From the NCBI GenBank assembly GCA_964534315.1, contig CAZHOV010000007.1:1-64000 (forward strand): DNA of 64,000 nt, given 5' to 3'. Below, piece after piece: positions 19,977 through 29,527 of this stretch (its first letter is position 1; each line of letters opens with the position of its first letter). The notes beneath the pieces are model-generated. The model was not told the DNA's origin, made no database searches, and was given only the letters and a program-made list of their open reading frames with translations. A program made the translations under genes and the position numbers. This stretch comes from CAZHOV01 sp964534315. GTDB lineage: Bacteria > Bacteroidota > Bacteroidia > Chitinophagales > Saprospiraceae.

Positions 19977-22619
19977 TTAGTCTTCTCCTGGTGATCCGCT
20001 TCCTCCTACATTATTATCATTTACGGAGGAGGTAGCCGACTCGTCCGGCCGTACTCCAAGTATTTCTACCCGGCGTTCTTTAGAAGCATCCACAGCATAT
20101 TCAGACAGACACTTGTCCACGTCTTCATCTACGACAGTATCCTCTGCTTCGTCTTCACCGAAAGAAAGACGTTTGATATCAACCCGTTCAGGATAATAAA
20201 TATCGAAAACGCCTTGCAAGTATTGTTCTACGCTATTAATTCTGCGGTCAGTAAGCCATTTATTATAGATGGAATCTGCTTTAGGACTGGCAAACCCACG
20301 AATATAAATGATCAATTTGGGATTTTGCGGATTCTCGAGGTAAGCCATCAGCTCCTCCTGGAACGTTCTAAGTTTTATCATTCCACCTTGCACGTCTCGA
20401 TCGAAGAAGGTATCTAACTCTAAGCGATCTTCGGCTGAGAATTTCGACTGTCCGTTTTCATCCTTACAGATATCGGAAGCTGTGCGGGTATTATATTGGC
20501 TGGTAAAGCGGCTTCTCTGTTGGAGATAATAGCGCTCCCATGCCCGCTCATAATTTACATTTGAAACTGGCTTTCCTATAAAAGGTCGGCGGACAGGGTT
20601 GGGGAAAGGCCGGTTGTTATCAAAATAGAGACGGACCGTATCCAGGGCCAGCGGAGTCAGGTACACCGGAAAATCCAACGAATCTGGCTTACATTCGTTC
20701 GTAGGTACGATAGTAATACGTCTTCTTTCTGCCAGAAACTGTGGTTTGGAAAATTCGAAATTGTAGGTTTCTCCGATTTTCAAATCGTTGAATACAAACC
20801 GGTTTTCATTATCAGACTCTAGCGTTTTGATCACATTATTCTCGTTATCTATAATGTCTACGGAAACTCCGTAAAGCGGAGCGTTATTCGTTTGGTCGTA
20901 AGTGGTAAAAATAAACTTATCTAAAAGGGTAGGTTTGAGATTAATACTTACCGGAATCGTATCGGATTGTTTATACCCATAGGTATCAAAAATCAGGGTA
21001 TCTGAGGTATAGTCTTTTTTATCAGCATAAATGGTATAAGAGCGGTTGGGCAGGAATTCCATTTCGAACTTTCCGTCCGGATAGAGGCCTGAGAGTAGTT
21101 CTTGCTTATTATCCAGATTGACGATCCGGTACTGAACGCTATCGAGTTCTACAGGAGTTGAATCTCCGTATGAATTAATACACTGTGCCGTTAATTGAAG
21201 GGTGATTACGGGTTGTCGGAGGCTTCCAAAGAAAATATCATAGCAACAATTTTTCGAATCTTCATCGATGGCGCCTACCGAATCCCGGTTAGAAGCCCAG
21301 TGCAGCAATTCTCCGGTAGAATCTACTGAAAAATAGGCATCATCATAGCTACTATTGATTTCCAGCCCCATATGTTCTACTTCACCCCATCCTTGAGGTG
21401 TTTTTTCAATGCGGTAAATATCATATCCGCCAATATTTTTATATCCTTTTGAACTAAAATAAAGGCGTTGGAATCGGCTATCAAAAAATGGTGTAATGTC
21501 GTTTTCTTTGGTATTGATGGTTTGGAAATTAACCGGCGTTCCGTCTGCTTTACCTTCCTCATTCAAGCTTACATAATAAATATCATATATCCCGCTGGTA
21601 TCAGACGCGACGGTGGTATCCGCTACTGTAAAATAGAGGCTTTCTTTTTTAGTATAAATATCATAGCCCACACTGGGTTGGGTGGTACTGGTTCCCAGTT
21701 TATTGACGGATTCTCCGACATCGATAGATTTCCCCCAGCTTCCGTCCGGCTGCTTTTCTTTGAAATAGATTCTGCATCCGATCTTCAATCCTTTCACATA
21801 TTCACATCTGGTGTAGTACATTCTGGTCTTATCGTAGTTGAAGGTAGCATGTGAAATGAGCTTTTCCGGATGGTTAAAATCATTTTTAAGGGTGTCTCCA
21901 GATTTGTAGATTACCTCATCGTAACCTTTTTCTTCAGGATTATAGATGGCAGTAGCTTTAGCGGAAAGTACTTTGGAGACGGGCCGGGGAGGTCTGTATT
22001 CGTCTTTTTTATTAGGGAAACGGAAGGAGGTATAAATGAGCGAGTCTTTCGCCCAAACCGGGCTGAAGTCTGACCATTTTGTATTGATGGTGGTATCTTT
22101 AATGTGTTCGTACCAATTAACTTTCAAAACGGAATCAGGTGCTTGCATTCCGCTGATCTTGTATTTTTCAATAAGCGATTCCGCCCAGTAGCAATCATTG
22201 ATTTCCTTATTGGCCCGGTCGATATAATATTGCTCGACATTTGGCGCAGACTGTAAAAAGCTCTTAAAAAGCTCACGGGCCAGGGCATATTCTCCTTGAT
22301 ATTTACGAACGACACCCAGCCAGAAGGGAGCTAGGGGATGATCATCAAGCTGATCATTATTGATCAATGCAAGGTAACCAATCTCTGCATTTTTATACGA
22401 TTTATATAGACGGGCAGCGTCGGCATATTTCTCGATCAGATCATACCTGCCTTTGGATGCCAGATAAATAATTTTATAAAATTCGTAGGCTTGTCTGTAA
22501 TTTCCAGCTACGAAGGCGCTGTCAGCAGCCTTCTCAAATTGTTTTCTCGTAGGAGATTGGGCCTCGCAAAAGGAAACTCCTGCAAAAAGCACTATTAACA
22601 ATATAAAAAATCTCTTCAT
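19977..22619 (-). CDS. PorE-like TPR / PD40 propeller / CRD / OmpA-domain protein (cassette 1)
   Basis: 880 residues from the ATG at 22619 (MKRFFILLIVLFAGVSFCEAQ, a signal peptide). An in-frame ATG at 22664 would only add a poor n-region. Domains in order: TPR helices (about 25-160, AFVAGNYRQAYEFYKIIY), a PD40/WD40-like propeller (about 175-480, e.g. FSPVWAKDSLIYTSFRF, PFFDSRFQRLYFSSKGYKNI), a carboxypeptidase-regulatory-like fold (about 590-660), and an OmpA-like peptidoglycan-binding region (about 775-860, IRGFASPKADSIYNKWLTDRR). This is the architecture of PorE, which is thought to link T9SS outer-membrane parts to peptidoglycan. It sits between PorP/SprF and the SprB-like adhesin, with 59 bp to the adhesin and no terminator, so cotranscription is likely. 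Confidence 0.85.
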   Translation of the reverse strand: MKRFFILLIVLFAGVSFCEAQSPTRKQFEKAADSAFVAGNYRQAYEFYKIIYLASKGRYDLIEKYADAARLYKSYKNAEIGYLALINNDQLDDHPLAPFWLGVVRKYQGEYALARELFKSFLQSAPNVEQYYIDRANKEINDCYWAESLIEKYKISGMQAPDSVLKVNWYEHIKDTTINTKWSDFSPVWAKDSLIYTSFRFPNKKDEYRPPRPVSKVLSAKATAIYNPEEKGYDEVIYKSGDTLKNDFNHPEKLISHATFNYDKTRMYYTRCEYVKGLKIGCRIYFKEKQPDGSWGKSIDVGESVNKLGTSTTQPSVGYDIYTKKESLYFTVADTTVASDTSGIYDIYYVSLNEEGKADGTPVNFQTINTKENDITPFFDSRFQRLYFSSKGYKNIGGYDIYRIEKTPQGWGEVEHMGLEINSSYDDAYFSVDSTGELLHWASNRDSVGAIDEDSKNCCYDIFFGSLRQPVITLQLTAQCINSYGDSTPVELDSVQYRIVNLDNKQELLSGLYPDGKFEMEFLPNRSYTIYADKKDYTSDTLIFDTYGYKQSDTIPVSINLKPTLLDKFIFTTYDQTNNAPLYGVSVDIIDNENNVIKTLESDNENRFVFNDLKIGETYNFEFSKPQFLAERRRITIVPTNECKPDSLDFPVYLTPLALDTVRLYFDNNRPFPNPVRRPFIGKPVSNVNYERAWERYYLQQRSRFTSQYNTRTASDICKDENGQSKFSAEDRLELDTFFDRDVQGGMIKLRTFQEELMAYLENPQNPKLIIYIRGFASPKADSIYNKWLTDRRINSVEQYLQGVFDIYYPERVDIKRLSFGEDEAEDTVVDEDVDKCLSEYAVDASKERRVEILGVRPDESATSSVNDNNVGGSGSPGED

Positions 22620-22730
22620 GAGCTTTATGGAATCTATTTTAAATAAAAAATTTTGAAGCAACACGAATAATGATATCTGTCTTTTGTTGATTTATACCTT
22701 AATACAACACGTTAATAACGAATACGACTA

Positions 22731-23852
22731 TTAATAAATAGGACATAACTTGACATTTGAATCAGGTACTTTAACCAACATATACCGTACAGAAAATTCG
22801 GGTCCTCCGAAGTTATTGGTAGCCAGTTCAAAATCAGAAAGGTTGATATCGTAGCTCAAACCAAATCGCCAGGCTTTATAATGGAGCGTTGCTCGCGGAA
22901 TAATGGCATCAGCAATTTCGAAGAAACGAGCAGAAAGACCAATATCAATAGCAATTTCGTTGGTGATCGTCTGGTCAATGTGAACTCTTACACCTGTACC
23001 GAGTAGCAACTGGTCAGATCTCCCGATAAATTGATAGGACATATCCCCCAAAAGGTCAAGGTTGTCATCAACCTTCAAAACCCCTATCCCATATATAGCA
23101 TATCGGATAGGAAGACTTATCTCATTCGGATCATTCGTCAGGAAGTTCATCTGAGGTTGGTTGAGGTGAAAAAAACCGACGCCCAGATCAAATTTGGTTC
23201 GATTGAGTTTTTCCGGAGTTTCAGGAAGGTACTTTGATTGTTCTTCTTGGGTGTTGGTTTCCTGAAAATGCCAATTAAAACCAGCCCCCATATCGAATCT
23301 TAGCATGTTCCGGTTATTGAAAACAGAAAGATCAGCTGATGTCATATTGGTATTGACCTGCCCTTCGTCGTATTGGTCGTCAAATACCAGAGCGTCTGCC
23401 TGAAAGGAGCGTTGAATGAAACCCGCCTGAAAACCTGCTGTCAGAAAATTCTTTTTTGAAACCTGAATGGTAAAAGAACCATTGAGGCCGAGATTCAACC
23501 AAGACAGCTTGGAATCTCCGGCACGATCATAATTTACAATAGCACCGACACCAGCCCACATGTTCCCTTTGTTGGAGGAACCTGAAGATTCCCAGGTAGA
23601 CTTATTGAGATCAAACCGTTTATCAAATGAGACTGAAAAGGTCTGGTAAGAAACCGGAACCGACGTCCACTGACTACGGTAATTGCCGATAAAACGCATA
23701 TCTCCTTTCATAACCCCTGTTAATGCAGGACTTAAATTTAGTGGAGAATGAGCAAATTGAGCCCAGTGCAAGTCCTGCCCCCGGACATGGAAGACCAATA
23801 GCATCGACACTATCAGACCAACAAACTTTAAATACTGTGTAGAAGTTTTCAA
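22731..23852 (-). CDS. PorP/SprF family T9SS outer-membrane protein (cassette 1)
   Basis: The conserved body begins QDLHWAQFAHSPLNLSPALTG and continues with GDMRFIGNYRSQWTSVPV, AGVGAIVNYDRAGDSKLS and GFQAGFIQRSF. It ends with FGLSYDINLSDFELATN and FSVRYML..., as in PorP/SprF proteins. I chose the TTG at 23852, which follows AAGGATGGT and gives a plain signal peptide (LKTSTQYLKFVGLIVSMLLVFHVRG). The only ATG in frame further out (23975) adds 41 residues unlike a signal peptide. SprF-type proteins are needed for secretion of SprB-type adhesins with type B tails. It is the first gene of a minus-strand set with the PorE-like gene and the adhesin. Confidence 0.85.
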   Translation of the reverse strand: MKTSTQYLKFVGLIVSMLLVFHVRGQDLHWAQFAHSPLNLSPALTGVMKGDMRFIGNYRSQWTSVPVSYQTFSVSFDKRFDLNKSTWESSGSSNKGNMWAGVGAIVNYDRAGDSKLSWLNLGLNGSFTIQVSKKNFLTAGFQAGFIQRSFQADALVFDDQYDEGQVNTNMTSADLSVFNNRNMLRFDMGAGFNWHFQETNTQEEQSKYLPETPEKLNRTKFDLGVGFFHLNQPQMNFLTNDPNEISLPIRYAIYGIGVLKVDDNLDLLGDMSYQFIGRSDQLLLGTGVRVHIDQTITNEIAIDIGLSARFFEIADAIIPRATLHYKAWRFGLSYDINLSDFELATNNFGGPEFSVRYMLVKVPDSNVKLCPIY

Positions 23853-24043
23853 ACCATCCTTATTTTTTAGTGATCGTAAAAGATATCTGAGGAATTCCTT
23901 GTCAGTGACAAGAAATATAAATTTATAAACCAAGCACTTGAAGCCGTTATGTGCGGTCTCTAGGATTGTGAGCATCGATTTTTGGAAAAGTTGTTTTTTT
24001 TCGTTTTGTCAGAGCCAGTTCCAATCAGAACTATAACCTTTTG

Positions 24044-24051
24044 CAAATATA
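24044..24051 (-). promoter_or_regulatory. Candidate Bacteroidota -7 element for cassette 1
   Basis: On the minus strand it reads TATATTTG, matching TAnnTTTG. It is about 70 nt upstream of the outer ATG and about 190 nt upstream of the preferred TTG start of the PorP/SprF gene. I saw no convincing -33 TTG at the right spacing. Confidence 0.35.
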
Positions 24052-24395
24052 TTAATTCTAGCCTTATAATAACGACGAACCGCTCAGAAAGCCACTATTT
24101 TTGAACTGCTTTTTTCACAAAAATTCATAATTCTCCCTCGTAGGGCTTAACGTAATTTATTTTTATATTCAAAAAAATCAAATATCCTATTTCCTTATTT
24201 AAAATTAAATTTTAACCAGGACTTTACATAGTAAAAAACAATTTAATGGGTCAAAATGCAATCTTTTCGAATGACAACATTTTTTTTAAAAAAAATTGAA
24301 ACTTTTTTTAGACTTTGCTAAAAATAAGATTTTTTACCGGATTTTTAGTTAAAAAATATTTTTTATTCCTTTCTGCTTTTTTCCAATTTCCTAAT

Positions 24396-24403
24396 TACTT
24401 TTG
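24396..24403 (+). promoter_or_regulatory. Candidate -7 element for the decarboxylase gene
   Basis: TACTTTTG fits TAnnTTTG and ends 28 nt before the ATG at 24432. No clear -33 TTG was found. Confidence 0.4.
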
Positions 24404-24431
24404 TAGCTCTTATTACAAAAGTTACCAGTAA

Positions 24432-25829
24432 ATGACCAATAACTATTTTGACCTGATCGATCAGACTTTTTATTTCCCTCAGGAAGGGTTTGATATCGAG
24501 AATGGCTATCTGGTTTTCAATGGTGTTCCGCTCAAACATTTGATCAAAAAATATGGAACTCCGATGAAGATTACCTATCTGCCAAAAATTGGTTCTCAAA
24601 TAAAGAAATCCAGAAACTGGTTTAATAGAGCCATGAAAGCCCTTAATTACAAGGGTAAATACTATTATTGCTATTGTACTAAAAGTTCCCACTTCAGCTT
24701 TGTACTGGAAGAAGTGCTCAAATACAAGGTACATCTCGAAACTTCTTCTGCTTTTGATATCCATCTCATCAAAAAACTCTACGAAAGAGGAACCATTACC
24801 AAGGACATTATTATTATCCTTAATGGCTTTAAACCGGAAAATTACCTGGAAGGTATCTGTTATCTGATCAACGACGGTTTCAGGAATATCATCCCTGTAG
24901 TTGATAACGCTCATGAAGTCGATTACTACGAAAAACACATCAAGGAAAAAACGAACATTGGCATCCGCATTGCAACAGAAGAAGAACCAAATTTTGAATT
25001 CTATACCTCCCGCCTGGGGATTAGAAACTCCCAAATCTTACCCTTCTACAAAGAGCGCATCAAAAATAATCCTAAATTTCAACTAAAGCTTTTGCATTTC
25101 TTTGTAGATACTGGTATCCGGGATTCTATTTATTACTGGGGAGAACTGAAAAAAGCGATCAAAACTTATTGCGAGGTCAAAAAGATCTGTCCAGAACTGG
25201 AAGGCCTTAACATAGGGGGCGGGCTGCCTATCCGCAACTCGTTAGGGTTTGAATTCGATTATAAATACATGATTAAAGAAATTGTCAGCAATATACAGCA
25301 AGCATGTGAGGAAGAAGGCATCCCCGAACCAGATATCTATACGGAATTCGGTAAATTTACGGTGGGCGAAAGTGGAGCGACACTCTTCTCGGTACTGGAG
25401 CAAAAACAGCAAAACGATGCCGAAATGTGGTATATGATCGACAACTCCCTAATGAATACCCTGCCCGATAGCTGGGGCATAGGCGAACGATTTATTCTCC
25501 TACCCGTCAACAAATGGTACAACGAATTTCGTAAAGTTAATATCGGCGGGCTGACTTGCGACAACTCAGATTATTATAATTCCGAAGCCCATGAAAGCCA
25601 AGTGTTCCTGCCGACCATCCCACCGAATACCGATGAACCGTTATACATTGGTTTTTTCCACACCGGCGCTTATCAAGACGCATTGACGGGCTTTGGAGGC
25701 ATCAAACACTGCCTTATCCCCTCCCCCAAACACGTACTGATCTACCGCAACGAAATGGGCAACCTCGTAGATCGCCTTATTCATGAAGAGCAAAAGCCAG
25801 AAGAAATGTTAAAAATTTTGGGATATTGA
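24432..25829 (+). CDS. speA: Arginine decarboxylase (fold type III, short Bacteroidota form)
   Basis: 465 residues. PLP-dependent alanine-racemase-fold decarboxylase with the PLP lysine in YCTKSSHFSF (Lys84), the phosphate-binding glycine motif LNIGGGLPIRNS, an acidic substrate segment YTEFGKFTVGESGA, and C-terminal GGLTCDNSDYY, whose Cys and Asp match the substrate-binding CxSxD of biosynthetic arginine decarboxylases. It would convert arginine to agmatine for polyamine synthesis. The protein is about 200 residues shorter than E. coli SpeA, which is usual for this lineage. Related diaminopimelate, ornithine or carboxynorspermidine decarboxylases remain possible. It stands alone and is followed 9 bp later by a palindromic repeat element. 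Confidence 0.8.
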   Translation: MTNNYFDLIDQTFYFPQEGFDIENGYLVFNGVPLKHLIKKYGTPMKITYLPKIGSQIKKSRNWFNRAMKALNYKGKYYYCYCTKSSHFSFVLEEVLKYKVHLETSSAFDIHLIKKLYERGTITKDIIIILNGFKPENYLEGICYLINDGFRNIIPVVDNAHEVDYYEKHIKEKTNIGIRIATEEEPNFEFYTSRLGIRNSQILPFYKERIKNNPKFQLKLLHFFVDTGIRDSIYYWGELKKAIKTYCEVKKICPELEGLNIGGGLPIRNSLGFEFDYKYMIKEIVSNIQQACEEEGIPEPDIYTEFGKFTVGESGATLFSVLEQKQQNDAEMWYMIDNSLMNTLPDSWGIGERFILLPVNKWYNEFRKVNIGGLTCDNSDYYNSEAHESQVFLPTIPPNTDEPLYIGFFHTGAYQDALTGFGGIKHCLIPSPKHVLIYRNEMGNLVDRLIHEEQKPEEMLKILGY

Positions 25830-25837
25830 TTTTTTTT

Positions 25838-25881
25838 CGTAATAGGTGTGGCACATCTAAAGGTGTGCCACACCTATTACG
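25838..25881. repeat. 17-bp-lattice palindromic repeat, locus 1
   Basis: A 44-nt near-perfect palindrome: 21-nt arms 25838-25858 and 25861-25881 pair with a single G-T. It can be read as AATAGGTG + TGGCA + CATCTAAAGGTG + TGCCA + CACCTATT, i.e. variants of the 12-mer CACCTATAGGTG separated by 5-nt linkers that are reverse complements. No T-run follows on either strand, so it is not a classical terminator. Same family as 29279, 29406 and 40132. Confidence 0.85.
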
Positions 25882-25904
25882 ATATATTTAAAAACTTACT
25901 CAAT

Positions 25905-27359
25905 ATGTTGAACTATTCACTTTCTCTACTAATAGCCCTGTCAATAGGTTGTTTTGTCTTCGCCCAATCTGATGCTTACCCCAAACATATTTTTCAGGAC
26001 ATTCCTTTTACTCCTGAATCTATTGAAGAGATAAAAACTATCCTTCCTACAGTTGATCCTTCAAACCCTGACCTTTTGGAAAAAAATAATATTTTTTATC
26101 TAAGAAAATATCGTAAACAAATTACCACCAACCCCATAAAAATTAAAGTTACAGATGTCGATCCCTTCCTGGGATATGCCTTAAAATGGAAAGAAAATTG
26201 GGATGACATCCAAATTAGATTTGGACATACGGAAGCTTCCTTCGAATTACCTTCCGGGGTGACAAAAGAACAACTGACCTGGACAGATTGGATAAAGCTG
26301 AAGGAAGATCCACATTTCCACTCGGAAGACGGGACCAAAACGAGCTCCCTTGGAATTCAGGAAGTTAACGATAACGCCTTTTTCCAGTTAAGATTTACCG
26401 GGCTAAGTGACGGCCAATTGGAGAAAGACCAACCCAAGATCTTTTTTTCCAACCCCGGCCCCCCAAAAGCAGTTACTGCTTCGGTAACCCCGTCTACTGA
26501 AAATACCGATCTTTGTGCTTGCCCAATGCCTTCTTTTCAAAACCGGGAACAATGGTGCCCCGACGGCTCCTGCCCCAAGGATGCCACGCCCCAGCCTACC
26601 TATGTTACTCATTTAATCATTCATCATTCTGCAGGTACTAATTCCGCATCCGACTGGGCGGCAGTGGTCAGAATTATCTGGGACTTTCACGTGAATGGTA
26701 ACGGCTGGGACGATATCGGCTACAATTGGCTCGTCGACCCAAATGGCGTCCTTTATGAAGGCAGAGGCGATAATCTGCAGGGTGCGCATTTCTGCGGGAC
26801 AAATGGCAACACAATGGGTGTCTGCGTTTTAGGTGACTTCACTGATATCGAACCCACTCCAGTTGCTATCGATCGGCTGACAACCTTACTAGCCTGGAAA
26901 TCCTGCGCCAGTAACGTCAACCCGTTGGGAGCAGCTTATCACCAGAGTTCTGAGTTGGTATTAAATCGTATTTCCGGTCACCGCGACGGTTGTTCTACAG
27001 CATGCCCCGGAGATAGTTTCTATCCTACCCTGCCGGGCGTTCGGGAGGGAGTCGATCAATATATACAAGATAATTGCGGGATGTTCAGCAACACCAATAG
27101 CCCGACAGCCAATCACGTCAAAATAGCCCCTAACCCTGTTGACCAGCAGCTAACCGTTGACTTGTCAAATGATTACTTCGGCCCGGTTCAGATACGATTA
27201 ATTGAAATTGCTTCGGGAAGTGTCTTAAAATCATTTAGCCAATACAAAAATGATAAAAACTTTAATTTCCTGATTAATGTTCAGGTGCTGCCTGCAGGAA
27301 TTTATGCTTTGGAAATTGATTGTGGCAAAAAAGTAATTGAAAAGGTGATTAAGATTTAA
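25905..27359 (+). CDS. Secreted N-acetylmuramoyl-L-alanine amidase (PGRP domain) with T9SS type A tail
   Basis: 484 residues from the ATG at 25905 (MLNYSLSLLIALSIGCFVFAQ, signal peptide). An upstream in-frame ATG at 25848 lies within the palindrome and is unlikely. After about 200 residues of unassigned N-terminal sequence, a PGRP/amidase_2 domain spans about 230-395 with zinc ligands expected at His240/241 (LIIHHSAG), His359 (ISGHRDGC) and Cys367 (TACPGD), and the conserved IGYNWLV. It should cleave the amide between MurNAc and the stem peptide. The C-terminal 75 residues (VKIAPNPVDQQLTVDL ... LPAGIYALEI) form a type A sorting domain, so the enzyme is probably released or anchored outside and may attack other bacteria's walls. 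It converges with the anti-sigma gene, with 7 bp between stops. Confidence 0.88.
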   Translation: MLNYSLSLLIALSIGCFVFAQSDAYPKHIFQDIPFTPESIEEIKTILPTVDPSNPDLLEKNNIFYLRKYRKQITTNPIKIKVTDVDPFLGYALKWKENWDDIQIRFGHTEASFELPSGVTKEQLTWTDWIKLKEDPHFHSEDGTKTSSLGIQEVNDNAFFQLRFTGLSDGQLEKDQPKIFFSNPGPPKAVTASVTPSTENTDLCACPMPSFQNREQWCPDGSCPKDATPQPTYVTHLIIHHSAGTNSASDWAAVVRIIWDFHVNGNGWDDIGYNWLVDPNGVLYEGRGDNLQGAHFCGTNGNTMGVCVLGDFTDIEPTPVAIDRLTTLLAWKSCASNVNPLGAAYHQSSELVLNRISGHRDGCSTACPGDSFYPTLPGVREGVDQYIQDNCGMFSNTNSPTANHVKIAPNPVDQQLTVDLSNDYFGPVQIRLIEIASGSVLKSFSQYKNDKNFNFLINVQVLPAGIYALEIDCGKKVIEKVIKI

Positions 27360-27366
27360 CCCCCGC

Positions 27367-28638
27367 CTAAAAATCAAAATGAAAGCCCCCGCGAAGCCCA
27401 AATTGCTTCATACTCTGGGTGTTCTTTCCCGGGGTTGCTTTCCACTGGTGTTGGTAGACTCCCTCCACCCGGATCCCAACACGTCTGGACCAGTTCAACT
27501 GTAAACCGAGGCCTGTCCATAGGTTATTGAGAGAAGCTCTTTCCCCTCCTATTGATCTAATAACACTTGACGAGCGCTCAATCTGGTTATCTGTTAGCAG
27601 CACCTCATCTGTTTTTGAATTTAGGGGTAATCTTAATTGTATACCTCCGCTTATATAAGGTTGAACAGCCTGGTTGGGTAATAAAATGAATTTTACCCCA
27701 ACTGGAAAGACCAGATAATTTACTTGATTCGTCAAAACAGAGGAACCTCTTTCTATTAGTTCATTAAATTGGTTAGTGGGACCAGGCACTTCTGCCCTAT
27801 CTTGAGATGGAGTTGAAAATAAGCTATTAAGTTTATAAGACTCCTGTTGCCACTCTATTCCGGTAAATAGCCTGACGGTCTTCGAAAAGGGTACTTCCGC
27901 ATTTACTCCGGCCATAAGCATTCTGTTTTGAGAGGTAGAGGAAGAAAAGAAGGTTCCGATCCCTCCCGTTGCAGCCAGCGTCAGTCGAGGGTGCGTTTTG
28001 GGTCTGAACAACGATTTGGCCGGTTCAATAAGGTCGCTAGCTATTTGATCGTGATTAGGAGTGGTTTCGTTCTTTCCGTTATCATTCTTTCCTGTCATTT
28101 CCGGCGGCTTTCTTTTTGCCAGGGGGGCCACCATCCCCCTGCCCTCGGTAAACATAGCTTGCTCAATTTCCTCACTACGAGATTTTTGAATAAGCGCTTG
28201 AGCAGGCATATTTGCAATAGTATGTTGAAAAGATTCGGAATGGGGAATTCCTGCATCACTACCGGCACTATTTTTATAAACCTCAGCAGAAATAGCCTTT
28301 GTTATTTCAATATATTTATAAACTGTATCTCTTTTCAGGATGGTTTTGTATTGATAAATGGTGTCAGGTATAGCATTAGAACCCTTATTAATTTTAGTTT
28401 CGAGAAGTTCAATTCGTTGATTTGCTGATGCAAGCTGATTACAGAACCATAGTGTTATTCCGCCAAAAATGGCAAGAAGTAACAAGAATGGCAGGTATTT
28501 TCTGAGGTTCCTGTTCTGATTAGGAGCATTTTGATGTGATAGGCGATGTTGCATAGCCGCCCAGGCCTCGCTATCAACTTGAAGGTCGGGAGGATTATTG
28601 AGCATATCTTTAAATTGTTTTTCGAATTCTTTTTCCAT
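27367..28638 (-). CDS. Membrane anti-sigma-like protein with C-terminal beta-barrel-type domain
   Basis: 423 residues. The N-terminal 45 are cytoplasmic and acidic (EFEKQFKDMLNNPPDLQVDSEAWAAM cut to its core, DMLNNPPDLQVDSEAW), followed by one membrane helix (YLPFLLLLAIFGGITLWF), a coiled segment (LASANQRIELLETKI), a low-complexity linker, and about 190 C-terminal residues that look like an outer-membrane beta-barrel-like domain (LTLAATGGIGTFFSSS, NYLVFPVGVKFILL, GLQLNWSRRVGIRVEGVYQ). It starts 2 bp after the ECF sigma stop codon, which indicates translational coupling and a sigma/anti-sigma pair. I infer that the N-terminal segment holds the sigma factor. There is no classical zinc anti-sigma HxxxCxxC motif. 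Confidence 0.75.
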   Translation of the reverse strand: MEKEFEKQFKDMLNNPPDLQVDSEAWAAMQHRLSHQNAPNQNRNLRKYLPFLLLLAIFGGITLWFCNQLASANQRIELLETKINKGSNAIPDTIYQYKTILKRDTVYKYIEITKAISAEVYKNSAGSDAGIPHSESFQHTIANMPAQALIQKSRSEEIEQAMFTEGRGMVAPLAKRKPPEMTGKNDNGKNETTPNHDQIASDLIEPAKSLFRPKTHPRLTLAATGGIGTFFSSSTSQNRMLMAGVNAEVPFSKTVRLFTGIEWQQESYKLNSLFSTPSQDRAEVPGPTNQFNELIERGSSVLTNQVNYLVFPVGVKFILLPNQAVQPYISGGIQLRLPLNSKTDEVLLTDNQIERSSSVIRSIGGERASLNNLWTGLGLQLNWSRRVGIRVEGVYQHQWKATPGKNTQSMKQFGLRGGFHFDF

Positions 28639-28640
28639 CG

Positions 28641-29201
28641 CTATTTCACTTTTTTCAGTTCTTGTTCGCCAATCATTTTTCGTAATTTCTGCTTGGCGAC
28701 GGCCAAATTTGATTTAGAGGTTCCAACGCTGATTCCTAATCTTTCTGCAATTTCATGATGCTTATATCCCTCTATCACATAAAGGTTGAAAACCACCCGA
28801 TAAGAAGGCGGAAGCTTCTGGACCAGCTTCAGGACATCTTCATAAGCGAGCTGTTCCAGCCCAATATTGTTGGTGGTTTGATCATGCTCTAACAATTCAA
28901 TCGTTTCGAGAGACCTTTTTGTTCCGTGATGTTTCCGGTAGAAATCGATTGAGGCATTGACCATAATTTTGCGAAACCAGCTTTTAAAAGGATACTCCGG
29001 ATCATATTGATCGATTCGGGTGAATACCTTAAAAAAACCATCATTTAAACATTCATGGGCTTCTTCCCTGGTGTAAGTATATCGACGGCAGATCCCCATA
29101 CCGTAGCTGTAGAAGAGCTCGTATAGTCTCTTTTGGCCTGCAGGATGTTGTTTTTTGCAGGACTGTATGAGGAATTCCAGGTTATGTTTATATGTATCCA
29201 T
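28641..29201 (-). CDS. ECF-type RNA polymerase sigma-70 factor
   Basis: 186 residues. Region 2 spans about 20-90 (YELFYSYGMGICRRYTYTREEAHE, then FKSWFRKIMVNASIDFYRKH for the -10 binding helix) and region 4 about 130-182 (LPPSYRVVFNLYVIEGYKH, HEIAERLGISVGTSKSNLAV for the -35 helix-turn-helix). Length and spacing are typical of Bacteroidota ECF factors. It is the first gene of a two-gene unit with the anti-sigma-like protein. Its own upstream region contains two copies of the 17-bp-lattice repeat. Confidence 0.9.
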   Translation of the reverse strand: MDTYKHNLEFLIQSCKKQHPAGQKRLYELFYSYGMGICRRYTYTREEAHECLNDGFFKVFTRIDQYDPEYPFKSWFRKIMVNASIDFYRKHHGTKRSLETIELLEHDQTTNNIGLEQLAYEDVLKLVQKLPPSYRVVFNLYVIEGYKHHEIAERLGISVGTSKSNLAVAKQKLRKMIGEQELKKVK

Positions 29202-29278
29202 GAATTATAGAAAGCCATACGGCAGTTCTGTAAAATAGGTTGGTAAGGTAGAAAGATTTCTTAAATAGCGGAATAGAC

Positions 29279-29326
29279 GTGCCCCACCTATAGGTGTGGC
29301 ACACCTATAGATGTGCCACACCTACC
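29279..29326. repeat. 17-bp-lattice palindromic repeat, locus 2
   Basis: Reads as TGCC(C) + CACCTATAGGTG + TGGCA + CACCTATAGATG + TGCCA + CACCTACC. Units recur every 17 bp. Pairing of 29291-29302 with 29313-29324 gives a perfect 12-bp stem. It belongs to the TGGCA/TGCCA linker subfamily, as does locus 1. Confidence 0.85.
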
Positions 29327-29405
29327 TAAACACCGCAAAATAACTGACAACCAACATTTTATATTGAGAACTTTTATCTATTTTTGTTGTTTAGATTTTC
29401 CTTGA

Positions 29406-29467
29406 ATGTACTCCACCTATAGGTGGAGTACACCTATAGGTGGAGTACACCTTAGAGCTGTACTCCA
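29406..29467. repeat. 17-bp-lattice palindromic repeat, locus 3
   Basis: Reads as TACTC + CACCTATAGGTG + GAGTA + CACCTATAGGTG + GAGTA + CACCTTA, then a degenerate half ending TACTCCA. 29408-29431 is a perfect 24-bp palindrome. Subfamily with GAGTA/TACTC linkers, as at locus 4. Confidence 0.88.
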
Positions 29468-29527
29468 TATAAGGCAAAAAAACCTTAAATTTATTGAACC
29501 TAATGAACAGAATAGCGTTCAAGGTAT

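Larger units (their letters stand above)
23976..24431. other. AT-rich divergent promoter region
   Basis: No gene. The region separates the cassette 1 PorP/SprF gene (minus) from the arginine-decarboxylase-family gene (plus). It is strongly AT-rich, with A and T runs at 24280-24370. It contains a -7-like element for each direction, listed separately. Confidence 0.6.

Noticed and set aside
24363..25034. 223-codon minus-strand frame opposite the decarboxylase
   Set aside because: It overlaps an unmistakable PLP enzyme and has no recognisable motif.
25838..25881. Palindrome after the decarboxylase gene as an intrinsic terminator
   Set aside because: No T-run follows on either strand; a T-run lies on the wrong side for plus-strand termination. 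It matches the dispersed repeat family.
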